From Methanobrevibacter thaueri (GTDB taxonomy: Archaea > Methanobacteriota > Methanobacteria > Methanobacteriales > Methanobacteriaceae): a stretch of DNA of 33,524 nucleotides. Positions 1 through 6,587 of the stretch are shown one piece after another. Location of the stretch: contig NZ_SUTJ01000003.1 in NCBI RefSeq assembly GCF_015062915.1, forward strand, positions 1 through 33,524, written 5' to 3'. Both the position numbers and the translations under genes were made by a program. The number at the start of each line of letters is the position of its first letter. Within the stretch, counting starts at the first letter, position 1. The notes beneath the pieces are model-generated. The model ran no database searches. It was not told the origin of the DNA and saw only the letters and a list, made by a program, of their open reading frames with translations.

Positions 1-1
1 T

Positions 2-28
2 TAAAGAATATTTAGAAAAAATTCTTTA
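2..28. other. AT-rich inverted repeat at window edge
   Basis: TAAAGAAT (2-9) and ATTCTTTA (21-28) form a perfect 8-bp inverted repeat with an 11-nt loop. It could be the 3' hairpin of a gene lying upstream of the window, but no long T tract follows it. The function is not established. Confidence 0.3.
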
Positions 29-126
29 TCATTAAAGTTATCTTCAATTCAAATATTAAAAAAGTAATAAATATTTTGTATAGTATACGGGCAACAAGAT
101 TTTACAATGATTTATGATCTTTAAGT

Positions 127-534
127 TTGGAGAATGTTGACCCTAAGATTACAGCCCATATCAAGGAAGGATTTAAGAATGTTTGCATATGGAAGATTAG
201 CGTTGACGAATCTGTTGATGTTGACATTTGCGATGCCGAAACTGAGTCCTTTAATGCTGAAGCGTCAATTGACGGTGACAGGCTTAACCTAGCCTTGTCA
301 GGGCATTTGGATACATTAAGTGCTCCTGAGCTTCTTGCTAATTTTGAGAAAATCAGACAGGATAATGATTTAAAAAGCGTGTTCATCGATTGTTCTAAAC
401 TTGAGTATGTGTCATCTGCAGGCATCCGTGTTCTTCTTATTATGCATAATGACTGTGCGGATGGAGTTACAATGAAATCTTGTAATGAAACCATTATTGA
501 AGATTTATCAAATACCAATATAAAAATACTATAA
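127..534 (+). CDS. STAS-domain protein (anti-sigma-factor-antagonist type)
   Basis: This 135-residue protein carries a STAS domain in its C-terminal two thirds (about residues 50-135). The region runs from LNLALSGHLDT through the core IDCSKLEYVSSAGIRVLL. In SpoIIAA-like proteins the serine at the position of S97 is phosphorylated by a partner kinase and toggles binding. Archaea have no sigma factors, so the partner is probably a GHKL-type kinase or phosphatase module rather than a sigma system; none is visible here. The first 45 residues are not recognisable. The only usable start is TTG at 127, since an in-frame stop lies at 115-117 and there is no further Met before the domain, and no Shine-Dalgarno motif precedes it. 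The 5' end may therefore be decayed, or the gene may be a remnant of a longer protein. The domain call is firm; the start and the role are weak. Confidence 0.7.
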   Translation: MENVDPKITAHIKEGFKNVCIWKISVDESVDVDICDAETESFNAEASIDGDRLNLALSGHLDTLSAPELLANFEKIRQDNDLKSVFIDCSKLEYVSSAGIRVLLIMHNDCADGVTMKSCNETIIEDLSNTNIKIL

Positions 535-629
535 GAGCTAAAAGTACATTTATAGTATGCTGGCGTAAATATTTATTTAATAAAATAATAAGAATATATT
601 TTTAACATAATTGATGAATTAGGGGTATT

Positions 630-944
630 ATGGCATCAAGTAAAGAATTTTTGGAATATGTATTAGAACAATTGTCTGATTTGGAAGAAATATCCTATCG
701 GGCAATGATGGGTGAATATATCATTTATTATCGGGGTAAGATTATTGGAGGCATTTATGATGACCGTTTCCTGGTCAAACCCGTAAAAACAGCAAAATCA
801 TTGATGCCAAATGCTGATATGGAATTGCCGTATGAAGGTGCAAAGGAAATGCTGCTTGTTGAGGAAATGGAAAACCGTGAGTTTTTAAGGGAACTGGTTG
901 AAGCCATGTATGAAGAGCTTCCAGTACCAAGGAAAAGAAAATGA
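630..944 (+). CDS. TfoX N-terminal domain protein
   Basis: A 104-residue protein matching the TfoX/Sxy N-terminal domain in length and pattern: an N-terminal helix (EFLEYVLEQLSDL), the YRAMMGEYIIYYRGKIIGGI segment and a FLVKPV strand. Bacterial Sxy/TfoX proteins activate competence genes, but stand-alone N-domain proteins like this are widespread and mostly of unknown function, so a competence role should not be assumed. The start is ATG 630, with AGGGGT at 621-626 as ribosome binding site. The tail PVPRKRK is basic. It stands alone, with separate spacers on both sides. Confidence 0.8.
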   Translation: MASSKEFLEYVLEQLSDLEEISYRAMMGEYIIYYRGKIIGGIYDDRFLVKPVKTAKSLMPNADMELPYEGAKEMLLVEEMENREFLRELVEAMYEELPVPRKRK

Positions 945-1066
945 ATTATTTTCTAATCCATTAAACTCAATTAACTGTTGGATTGAAAAAAATGAAATCA
1001 CAGTTTAACATTTAATCACTCTTTTTTTAGTAATCTTTTTATTAATTATAAAAGATATTTAACATT

Positions 1067-1960
1067 ATGTTAGAAACAGTTTTTTATTTTCCGTGGGAAG
1101 TTTCTCTGATACTATTTCTGCAAAGCTCCCTTCCGGATTTTGTATTTGGATTTTTTAAGATTATTTCTGAGGTCGTTTCTAAAAATGTCCTTGCTTTTAT
1201 ATTCATTTCAGTTTATCTTGCATACAACAAGGATTGGGGTAAATTCACATTGCTCTCGTTGGGTGTGGCAGGTGTGTGCTGCGAATTTATCAAGATTACC
1301 GTTGCACGTTTAAGGCCATATGCAGTTGCGGATAAAATCAAGTGTATTTATGCAAATGCTCCTGATCACAATCCCTTTGACTTTAAGGCCCAGGGATATT
1401 CCCTTCCAAGTGGGCATTCGATGATGGCAACCAACCTGTTTTTGGCAATTCCTATTTGCCTTAAGAAAATTCCTTATGTTGCCATTGGATTGATTGGTGT
1501 TCTGATTGTTGCGCTTTCAAGGGTCGGATTAGGTGTTCACTTTCCAACAGACACCATTGCAGGTTTTCTGATTGCTTTGGTGATAATCTTAGGGTTATCC
1601 CGTATTTACGACAAGACTGAATATAGGAACTATCTTTACTTGGCTGTTGTCGCACTGTCATTGCTGGGAATTGTATTCTGTCCGGATATAGGATACATCA
1701 AATACGTGGCTTTGGTTTCTGGAATTTCATTAGGTTTTCTTGTTGAGGAAAAATATGTTAACTTCGAAAATCCTAAAAGCAGACGTGATGCAATAGTCCG
1801 GTTTGCAGGGGCAATAGTGCTGTTCATATTGCTTTTTGTATTGATTCCAAAGCTTGCAGGAAAAACTGCATTGGTTGATTGCATCAAGTATTCCTTGTTC
1901 ACATTCATAATGCTTGCAGTATATCCTTTGGCGTTTAAAAAGATTGATAGAGATGGCTAA
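1067..1960 (+). CDS. PAP2-family membrane phosphatase
   Basis: A 297-residue polytopic membrane protein carrying all three signature motifs of the PAP2 (type 2 phosphatidic acid phosphatase) superfamily: KITVARLRP (K-x6-R-P), PSGHS and SRVGLGVHFPTD (S-R-x5-H-x3-D). Relatives remove phosphate from lipid phosphates or pyrophosphates. In a pseudomurein-walled methanogen an isoprenyl-pyrophosphate carrier is a plausible substrate, but this is inference. About 100 residues after the catalytic core form further hydrophobic segments beyond the minimal family length. No Shine-Dalgarno is seen. A TATA-like TTATAAAAG at 1046-1054 lies only some 20 bp before ATG 1067, so the transcript may be leaderless. 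A T-rich tract follows the stop. Confidence 0.88.
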   Translation: MLETVFYFPWEVSLILFLQSSLPDFVFGFFKIISEVVSKNVLAFIFISVYLAYNKDWGKFTLLSLGVAGVCCEFIKITVARLRPYAVADKIKCIYANAPDHNPFDFKAQGYSLPSGHSMMATNLFLAIPICLKKIPYVAIGLIGVLIVALSRVGLGVHFPTDTIAGFLIALVIILGLSRIYDKTEYRNYLYLAVVALSLLGIVFCPDIGYIKYVALVSGISLGFLVEEKYVNFENPKSRRDAIVRFAGAIVLFILLFVLIPKLAGKTALVDCIKYSLFTFIMLAVYPLAFKKIDRDG

Positions 1961-1978
1961 GTAACCCATTCAATCAAA

Positions 1979-2006
1979 TTTATTTTTTTTATTTTTCTAT
2001 TTTTTC
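1979..2006 (+). terminator. T-rich terminator candidate after the PAP2 gene
   Basis: About 28 bp that are almost all T follow the PAP2 stop codon. Archaeal transcription often ends at U-rich tracts without a hairpin. Confidence 0.4.
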
Positions 2007-2049
2007 ATCGCCAGATGCATATCATATTTCACTAGTTATCGAATTAATT

Positions 2050-2072
2050 TCAATGAGTTGGTATTTCATTGA
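2050..2072. other. 7-bp inverted repeat in the spacer between convergent genes
   Basis: TCAATGA (2050-2056) and TCATTGA (2066-2072) pair perfectly around a 9-nt loop. It lies between two convergent genes and could be a 3'-end structure. No known element was recognised. Confidence 0.3.
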
Positions 2073-2189
2073 TAATGGCTTAGAATATGTAAAGTTAATA
2101 GTTTTGATTCAATATCCTTGCATCTCCTTTTCAGTAAATGGTAGGATTTGAAAATTAATTTTATCGCCTAAATTTCTAAAGTGAAAAAT

Positions 2190-2223
2190 AATAAAAAAAG
2201 AAATAAGATGAAATTATCTTATT
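2190..2223 (-). terminator. Hairpin plus U-tract terminator of the secreted heptad protein gene
   Basis: AATAAGAT (2202-2209) and ATCTTATT (2216-2223) form a perfect 8-bp stem with a 6-nt loop that overlaps the stop codon of the minus-strand gene. On the transcribed strand the stem is followed by a run of Ts (complement of the A-rich 2190-2200). Confidence 0.6.
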
Positions 2224-3613
2224 TTTTATTGTAATACATTGCACCAATTGTAATAATCAAGAATGCGATTATTATGGTTGATATATTTTCAACGGCTTGA
2301 AGCAGGGAGTTTCCTGTGACTTTCAAGAAGTCTAGGATTGATTGAATGAATGCCAGGAGTTGGTTGATTAAATCAGTAAAGAATCCTATAATTGAATTAA
2401 TTAATCCCATAATCCATCCCAGAATTTGCTGCACAAGTCCTATGATTTGCTGTAGGAGTGAAATGATTGAGGATAAAAGTCCAGCAAGAAAATTCAAGAA
2501 TGATAAAATCATGTTTAGGAGCTGTTCAAGACCACTCAATAGGATAGCAACTAGTTTTAAGATTCCGCTCAGCTGCTCCCATATTGATCCAAGCAAATCC
2601 ACTAACCTGTCAAGACCATCCATCAGGGCCTGGATTTGTGCCAGGAATTCATTAACCATTCTCATTATTTCTGATGCAGCATTGTAAATGGTCATGAAGA
2701 AGTTAGTTAATGTGTCTATGATAGGTTTCCATGCATCATAGAGTGAATTTAAAAGCAAAGCCCAATAACCATATAAATCATCAAGGAATGTTGAATTTGT
2801 CCCGTTATCCTGTGGGGTCATATTGGTCATGTTGGTTGCGTTTGTTGCATTAGTTACATTATCGGTTGCGCCAGTTACATTGTCATTGGTTGCATTTGTC
2901 TGATTGGTTATGTTGACCACACTTTTTGAGCCAGTTTTGTTGCTGGTGTCGTCTGTGTCATCTTCACTATCCTCAGCATCGATGCTTCTAAATGAAACTT
3001 TATATGCAAAATAATCTGATTCATTTCCTGATACTGATTTTAAAACTTCAAAATCAAAAATAGCTTCAGTGTCGTCATCTATTTTAACGACTTCATGGTC
3101 GTTTATTTTTTCGTGTGAACTGGCAACAGCCTTGCCGACCTTGGAATGGGAGGATCCGGTTTTTACAAAATCAGTCATTATCTTTTCAATTTGACCTTTG
3201 CAATCCTGCTTGTAACATTCTATTATTGCAAGTTTCAGCTTATTTGAATTTCTTGCCTTTGATGCGGAGGCATGTTTGAATTCATCTCCTTTGCTTGCAG
3301 GGGATTTTGAATAATCAAGAATGAATCCTTTATAACCATCACTAAATTTAATGTTATTTCCAGTTCCCTTCGCTATAATGTAGGCCTTTTTAGCTTTATC
3401 GTCCGATTTGTTTTCATCCGATGAATTACCATCATCTTTATCCTTATCTTTGTCATCATCGGTTGCATTGTCATCATCATCCCCACCATCGATTGGTTTG
3501 TCGGAATCTGTTGCGTTGCCATCGTCACTTGTGGCATTCTCTGCAACCACAATGCCTAAAAAACAAAAGGAAAGTAATATAACCAAAAGTATTGTAACTG
3601 TTTTTTTGTTCAT
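2219..3613 (-). CDS. Secreted, membrane-anchored surface protein with heptad-rich C-terminus
   Basis: 464 residues, not assigned to a named family. Order: signal peptide (about 1-25, ending VVAEN); an Asp/Asn/Lys-rich acidic linker (to about 75); a globular region (about 77-215) with two close cysteines (ECYKQDC); a linker of about 51 residues with 12 N-x-S/T sequons, which suggests dense N-glycosylation; a roughly 160-residue helical region dominated by Leu/Ile with a clear 7-residue period (for example LSSIISL, LQQIIGL, VQQILGW in succession); and a final membrane helix ending YYNKK. The heptads have almost no charged residues, so they may form a hydrophobic bundle or lie on the membrane. 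The globular part resembles in outline a domain I associate with Methanobrevibacter surface proteins, but I cannot name it. GAGG precedes ATG 3613, with a TATA-like element near 3642-3656. Confidence 0.75.
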   Translation of the reverse strand: MNKKTVTILLVILLSFCFLGIVVAENATSDDGNATDSDKPIDGGDDDDNATDDDKDKDKDDGNSSDENKSDDKAKKAYIIAKGTGNNIKFSDGYKGFILDYSKSPASKGDEFKHASASKARNSNKLKLAIIECYKQDCKGQIEKIMTDFVKTGSSHSKVGKAVASSHEKINDHEVVKIDDDTEAIFDFEVLKSVSGNESDYFAYKVSFRSIDAEDSEDDTDDTSNKTGSKSVVNITNQTNATNDNVTGATDNVTNATNATNMTNMTPQDNGTNSTFLDDLYGYWALLLNSLYDAWKPIIDTLTNFFMTIYNAASEIMRMVNEFLAQIQALMDGLDRLVDLLGSIWEQLSGILKLVAILLSGLEQLLNMILSFLNFLAGLLSSIISLLQQIIGLVQQILGWIMGLINSIIGFFTDLINQLLAFIQSILDFLKVTGNSLLQAVENISTIIIAFLIITIGAMYYNKK

Positions 3614-3798
3614 ATTTTGCCTCTATGTTGTAATTTTTATTATTCATATATATTAAGATTATTGCATTTTCTGTTGGATTTTGTTAAATAATGGCCGAAT
3701 AGTTGTTCTGTTAACCAGTGATGGCAGTTGACCACTTTAAATTTTAAATAGTATTATCTAAAAATATATTATCGTCAAGATTTAGGTATGTGATAAAT

Positions 3799-4605
3799 AT
3801 GGACTTACGTGAAATTATAATGGATGCAATTAAATATCCTATTAGTGATACTAGAAAATTTTTAATATTCTGTGTTTTAATTATTCTAATGAGCTTATCA
3901 ACAGTTCTTCCATCATATGGAGTGAAAAACGGTACATTATCCATCATTTTAACCCTTGTGACTTTAGTCGTTGCATGTATAGTTTTAGGGTACTCTGTTG
4001 ATGTTATTAAAGGAGGAACTGAGGGTGAAAAGACACTTCCTGACTTTGATTATGTGAAGAATTTTGTCATTGGAATTAAAGCATTTATTTTGGATTTAAT
4101 CTATTTCATCATACCTTTAATCATTGTAATAGTTGTCGCTTCCGCAAGCGGCCTTTTCAAATCATTAACAAAGATTGTATATGCAAGTTCTGACGCTATA
4201 GCTAATGGAGCAAACAATTTGACCATGATTATGGCGAAAGTTCCAAATTCAGCGGTGGCCACATTCTCCAATGCGTTAACAATCACTTTAATCGTTGGAA
4301 TCATATTGTTCATCATATTCTCATTGATGTCATTTACCGCAATGGTGAGGTTTGCAAAATCCGGAAGCGGAATTGAAGGTCTGAGATTCAAGGAAATATT
4401 AAAGGACATGTTAAAAATAGGCATTATAAAGATTATCGTTACCTTGATTGTAATCTACATTATCGCATTTGCCATGTTCCTTGTCATTGGACTTATAGGA
4501 TTGATTCCATATATTGGAGTATTCATAGGCATTTTTGTAGGAGTGCCTTTCATAATACTGTACGTATACAGAGCAATCGGTTTATTGTATGCTGATGCAG
4601 AATAA
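3799..4605 (+). CDS. DUF4013 polytopic membrane protein
   Basis: 268 residues with about six hydrophobic segments. It contains the pattern expected for DUF4013: GYSVDVIKGG, then LPDFDYVKNFVIGIKAF, then IYFIIPLIIVIV. The family is common in methanogens and other archaea and has no established function. I chose ATG 3799 because AGGT and GTGAT at 3784-3794 act as a ribosome binding site for it; the in-frame GTG at 3790 would leave only about 2 nt of spacing. It is divergent from the heptad surface protein, so the 185-bp spacer holds two promoters. A run of T tracts follows the stop. Confidence 0.8.
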   Translation: MDLREIIMDAIKYPISDTRKFLIFCVLIILMSLSTVLPSYGVKNGTLSIILTLVTLVVACIVLGYSVDVIKGGTEGEKTLPDFDYVKNFVIGIKAFILDLIYFIIPLIIVIVVASASGLFKSLTKIVYASSDAIANGANNLTMIMAKVPNSAVATFSNALTITLIVGIILFIIFSLMSFTAMVRFAKSGSGIEGLRFKEILKDMLKIGIIKIIVTLIVIYIIAFAMFLVIGLIGLIPYIGVFIGIFVGVPFIILYVYRAIGLLYADAE

Positions 4606-4608
4606 TAA

Positions 4609-4652
4609 ACCCTTTTTTCTTTTTATATTCTTTTTTTCTGTTTTTTTTATTT
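4609..4652 (+). terminator. Multiple T-tract terminator candidate
   Basis: Four T runs of 5-8 nt in a 44-bp stretch follow the DUF4013 stop codon and precede the next gene's ribosome binding site. This suggests the two genes are not strongly co-transcribed. Confidence 0.45.
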
Positions 4653-4657
4653 TTAAT

Positions 4658-4662
4658 GGAGG
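4658..4662 (+). promoter_or_regulatory. Ribosome binding site deciding the start of the ATP-grasp gene
   Basis: GGAGG lies 3 nt before a first ATG (4666) and 6 nt before a second, in-frame ATG (4669). Normal spacing favours the second. Confidence 0.7.
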
Positions 4663-4668
4663 CTAATG

Positions 4669-5478
4669 ATGAAAATATTGTATTTGACTGATTTGTACTA
4701 CGAAGCCAAGGGCAGAAAGTATTTTGAAGAGGATTTATATATTACTGGCATATTGAAGGAACATTTTGATGTTGCATTGTGCCATCCGAAAAATTCAAAA
4801 GAGTTTGAAAAGGATGCGGATTTAATCGTTTTTAGAAATACTGGGCCTGTAAGTGGCTTTAAGGAGGAATACAAATCCTTCGTCAAAAGAGTAACTTCAA
4901 ACAATCTTAAAACTTTCAATGAGTTTGCAGGAAAAGCCGACATGAGAGGCAAGCAATACCTATTGGACTTGACATTGGACAATTACCCTGTAATTCCAAC
5001 AATCGATGATATTGAAAAGCTGAATATGCTTCCCGATTGTGAAAGATATGTCATTAAGCCAAAGGATGGTGCGGATTCCATTGGCCTAGAGTTTCTATCT
5101 AAAAAGGAATTGCTTGAAAGGAACCTTGAAAACATGCTGATACAGCCTGCAATCGACTTTGAATACGAAGTGTCCTTCTATTTCATCAATGACAATCTGG
5201 AATATGCATTATACGCTCCTGATAATGATAGAAGATGGGACCTAAAAACATATGAATTCAGCCAGAAGGATAAGGAATTTGCAGAAAAGTTCATCAAGTG
5301 GAATGACATTGAAAACGGAATCCAAAGGGTCGACGCCTGTAGAACAAAAGATGGAAGACTGCTTTTGGTTGAACTTGAAGATTTGAATCCTTACCTGTCT
5401 ATCTTGGATCTGGATGAAAAAACAAGAAATGACTTCATGAAGCATTTGATAATTGCCCTAAAAAAATTTTCTGAATAA
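4669..5478 (+). CDS. ATP-grasp-like protein of unknown substrate
   Basis: 269 residues. The N-terminal third looks like a Rossmann-like pre-ATP-grasp segment (KILYLTDLYYEAKGRKYFEE). The centre has YVIKPKDGADSIGL, typical of the ATP-binding lysine and glycine-rich loop of ATP-grasp ligases. The end has RVDACRTKDGRLLLVELEDLNP, matching the acidic metal-binding strand (R-x-D then E-x-E-x-x-N-P) of glutathione-synthetase-like enzymes. Such enzymes join a carboxylate to an amine or thiol via an acyl phosphate; the substrate cannot be read from the sequence. It is shorter than typical glutathione synthetases and stands alone, with no partner enzyme beside it. It converges on the small secreted-peptide gene. 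Confidence 0.72.
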   Translation: MKILYLTDLYYEAKGRKYFEEDLYITGILKEHFDVALCHPKNSKEFEKDADLIVFRNTGPVSGFKEEYKSFVKRVTSNNLKTFNEFAGKADMRGKQYLLDLTLDNYPVIPTIDDIEKLNMLPDCERYVIKPKDGADSIGLEFLSKKELLERNLENMLIQPAIDFEYEVSFYFINDNLEYALYAPDNDRRWDLKTYEFSQKDKEFAEKFIKWNDIENGIQRVDACRTKDGRLLLVELEDLNPYLSILDLDEKTRNDFMKHLIIALKKFSE

Positions 5479-5488
5479 AATAAATGAT

Positions 5489-5519
5489 AAAAAAAGAGTG
5501 GAGTAATAGGTCATTACTC
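5489..5519 (-). terminator. Hairpin plus U-tract terminator of the 75-aa peptide gene
   Basis: GAGTAAT (5501-5507) and ATTACTC (5513-5519) form a perfect 7-bp stem with a 5-nt loop directly after the minus-strand stop codon. On the transcribed strand a T7 run follows (complement of the A run near 5490-5496). Confidence 0.65.
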
Positions 5520-5747
5520 TTAATTAAATGTAATTATTGTTGTATTTTCGTAATTGAATTGATGAATAGGGCTAACTGAACCCATCACATCGGTAATGTT
5601 GTTTGATCCGCTAATGTGAATGTTGTCATGACTGTTTGAGGAATCGTTGTGAGAAACCTCTCCGATTTCGGCGGAATAAACTGTGGCGAATGATAATGAA
5701 ACAATTAATATTAATATTAATCCATGCATGATTTTTTTATTGTTCAT
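5520..5747 (-). CDS. Small secreted peptide (75 aa)
   Basis: A signal peptide of about 26 residues (basic MNNKK, hydrophobic LILILIVSLSFA, cleavage near YSA-E) is followed by a mature part of about 49 residues. The mature part is rich in Ser, Asn and His, has no cysteine, has sequons at SNNIT and ENTT, and no second membrane helix. No family was recognised. It is probably a true gene: AAGGAGGC stands just before ATG 5747, a terminator hairpin follows the stop, and a TATA box with the shared operator lies upstream (5821-5863). The same promoter block drives both AGSQY proteins and the 102-aa protein, so it is likely co-regulated with them. The mature chain could be a secreted peptide or the remnant of a longer surface protein; the complete signals favour the former. 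Confidence 0.65.
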   Translation of the reverse strand: MNNKKIMHGLILILIVSLSFATVYSAEIGEVSHNDSSNSHDNIHISGSNNITDVMGSVSPIHQFNYENTTIITFN

Positions 5748-5820
5748 GTTTGGTGCCTCCTTTTGGTTTTTGCTTTGTCCCCAATCCTCTTGAAGACTAT
5801 GTATAAATCTTTTAAAACGT

Positions 5821-5863
5821 TAATATATAAAGATTTTTGAAAGCAAGTGCTTACTTGCATCTT
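5821..5863 (-). promoter_or_regulatory. Shared operator and TATA box, site A (75-aa peptide gene)
   Basis: On the minus strand AAGAT, then GCAAGTAAGCACTTGC (5843-5858), then 10 bp, then CTTTATATATTA (5821-5832). The operator contains a perfect inverted repeat GCAAGT/ACTTGC with 4-bp spacing. The same block with the same spacing recurs at 9351-9392 and 18609-18650, and in diverged form at 9119-9159. The site also lies upstream of the divergent tetR gene. Confidence 0.75.
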
Positions 5864-5922
5864 AAATACTAAAAATAAGAGTTATATCACTTTAAAATTA
5901 AATTGCATTCCTTAAATCATTC

Positions 5923-5950
5923 ATTGATTTTACAAGTATCATTAATCAAT
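5923..5950. promoter_or_regulatory. Inverted repeat upstream of tetR
   Basis: ATTGATT (5923-5929) and AATCAAT (5944-5950) are perfect 7-bp arms 14 bp apart. The position, about 50-77 bp before the tetR start, allows a second regulator site. Purely a sequence observation. Confidence 0.35.
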
Positions 5951-5960
5951 CATGAACTAA

Positions 5961-5995
5961 ATAGTTAAGATATTTATTATAAAAAACATAACTAT
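5961..5995 (+). promoter_or_regulatory. tetR promoter: TATA box flanked by inverted repeat
   Basis: TTTATTATA (5973-5981) lies about 22 bp before ATG 6000, and no Shine-Dalgarno motif is present, so the transcript is probably leaderless. The TATA box is bracketed by ATAGTTA (5961-5967) and TAACTAT (5989-5995), a perfect 7-bp inverted repeat. That arrangement would suit autorepression by a dimeric TetR protein, though this is not shown. Confidence 0.45.
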
Positions 5996-5999
5996 AATT

Positions 6000-6587
6000 A
6001 TGAAAACTTTCAGCAGTACTGATGAGAAAATCATAAAGGCAACATTTGAAATCCTTCAGGAGGAAGGTTTTGCTAAGGCAACCACCAAAAAAATAGCCGC
6101 AAAGGCTGGTGTGAATGAAGTAACAATTTTTAGAAACTTCAAAAACAAGAACAATCTCGTTGAAGTTACAAAAGAGTATCATCTTCAATTGTTAATCAAC
6201 AAATTAAAAGAGATTTTTGAATTTGATGATGATGACGGAATTGAAGAGTATCTCAAAATTTCATTCTTTGGAATCTTGAATCTTACAGAGGAAGATTTAA
6301 GCATATTGAGAGTGGCTATGGAAGAAGTTCGTCAAGATCCTGAGAAAACAATCCTCATATCCGACATCACTGATGTGATATTGGACCAGCTTGAAGAATT
6401 CTTCACAGTAAAAATAGAAACAGGTGTAATAAGAAAAGTCAATCCTAAATCATTGGCTATAATGTGTTTCGGAATGCTGTTCCAGTCAGTTATATTGTGG
6501 AAGATATATAATCATGATTTGGAATTTGAAGATAACTATTATGCTGATGACTTGATAAACATAATGTTTGAGGGAATAAACCCTTAA
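6000..6587 (+). CDS. TetR/AcrR-family transcriptional regulator
   Basis: 195 residues, the usual TetR length. Residues about 8-55 form the three-helix DNA-binding domain: EKIIKATFEILQEEGF, then TTKKIAAKAGVNEVTIFRNF, then KNKNNLVEV. These match the TetR pattern of helix 1, the helix-turn-helix and the start of helix 4. The rest is helical and would form the ligand-binding and dimer region; the ligand is unknown. The stop codon abuts the ATG of the beta-helix adhesin gene, so the two are almost surely one transcript. The gene is divergent from the 75-aa peptide gene, and the spacer holds a copy of the shared operator plus two other inverted repeats. It is therefore a prime candidate for controlling its own operon and perhaps the operator-bearing surface genes. 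Known TetR proteins mostly repress; the operator geometry here would also allow activation. Confidence 0.88.
   Translation: MKTFSSTDEKIIKATFEILQEEGFAKATTKKIAAKAGVNEVTIFRNFKNKNNLVEVTKEYHLQLLINKLKEIFEFDDDDGIEEYLKISFFGILNLTEEDLSILRVAMEEVRQDPEKTILISDITDVILDQLEEFFTVKIETGVIRKVNPKSLAIMCFGMLFQSVILWKIYNHDLEFEDNYYADDLINIMFEGINP

Noticed and set aside
630..944. Competence (DNA uptake) function for the TfoX-N protein
   Set aside because: Only the N-terminal domain is present and no competence genes are nearby.
2940..3390. Thioester (TQXA-type) adhesion domain in the 464-aa surface protein
   Set aside because: The layout is reminiscent, but no cysteine stands at the expected thioester position (GFILDY), so I left the region unassigned.
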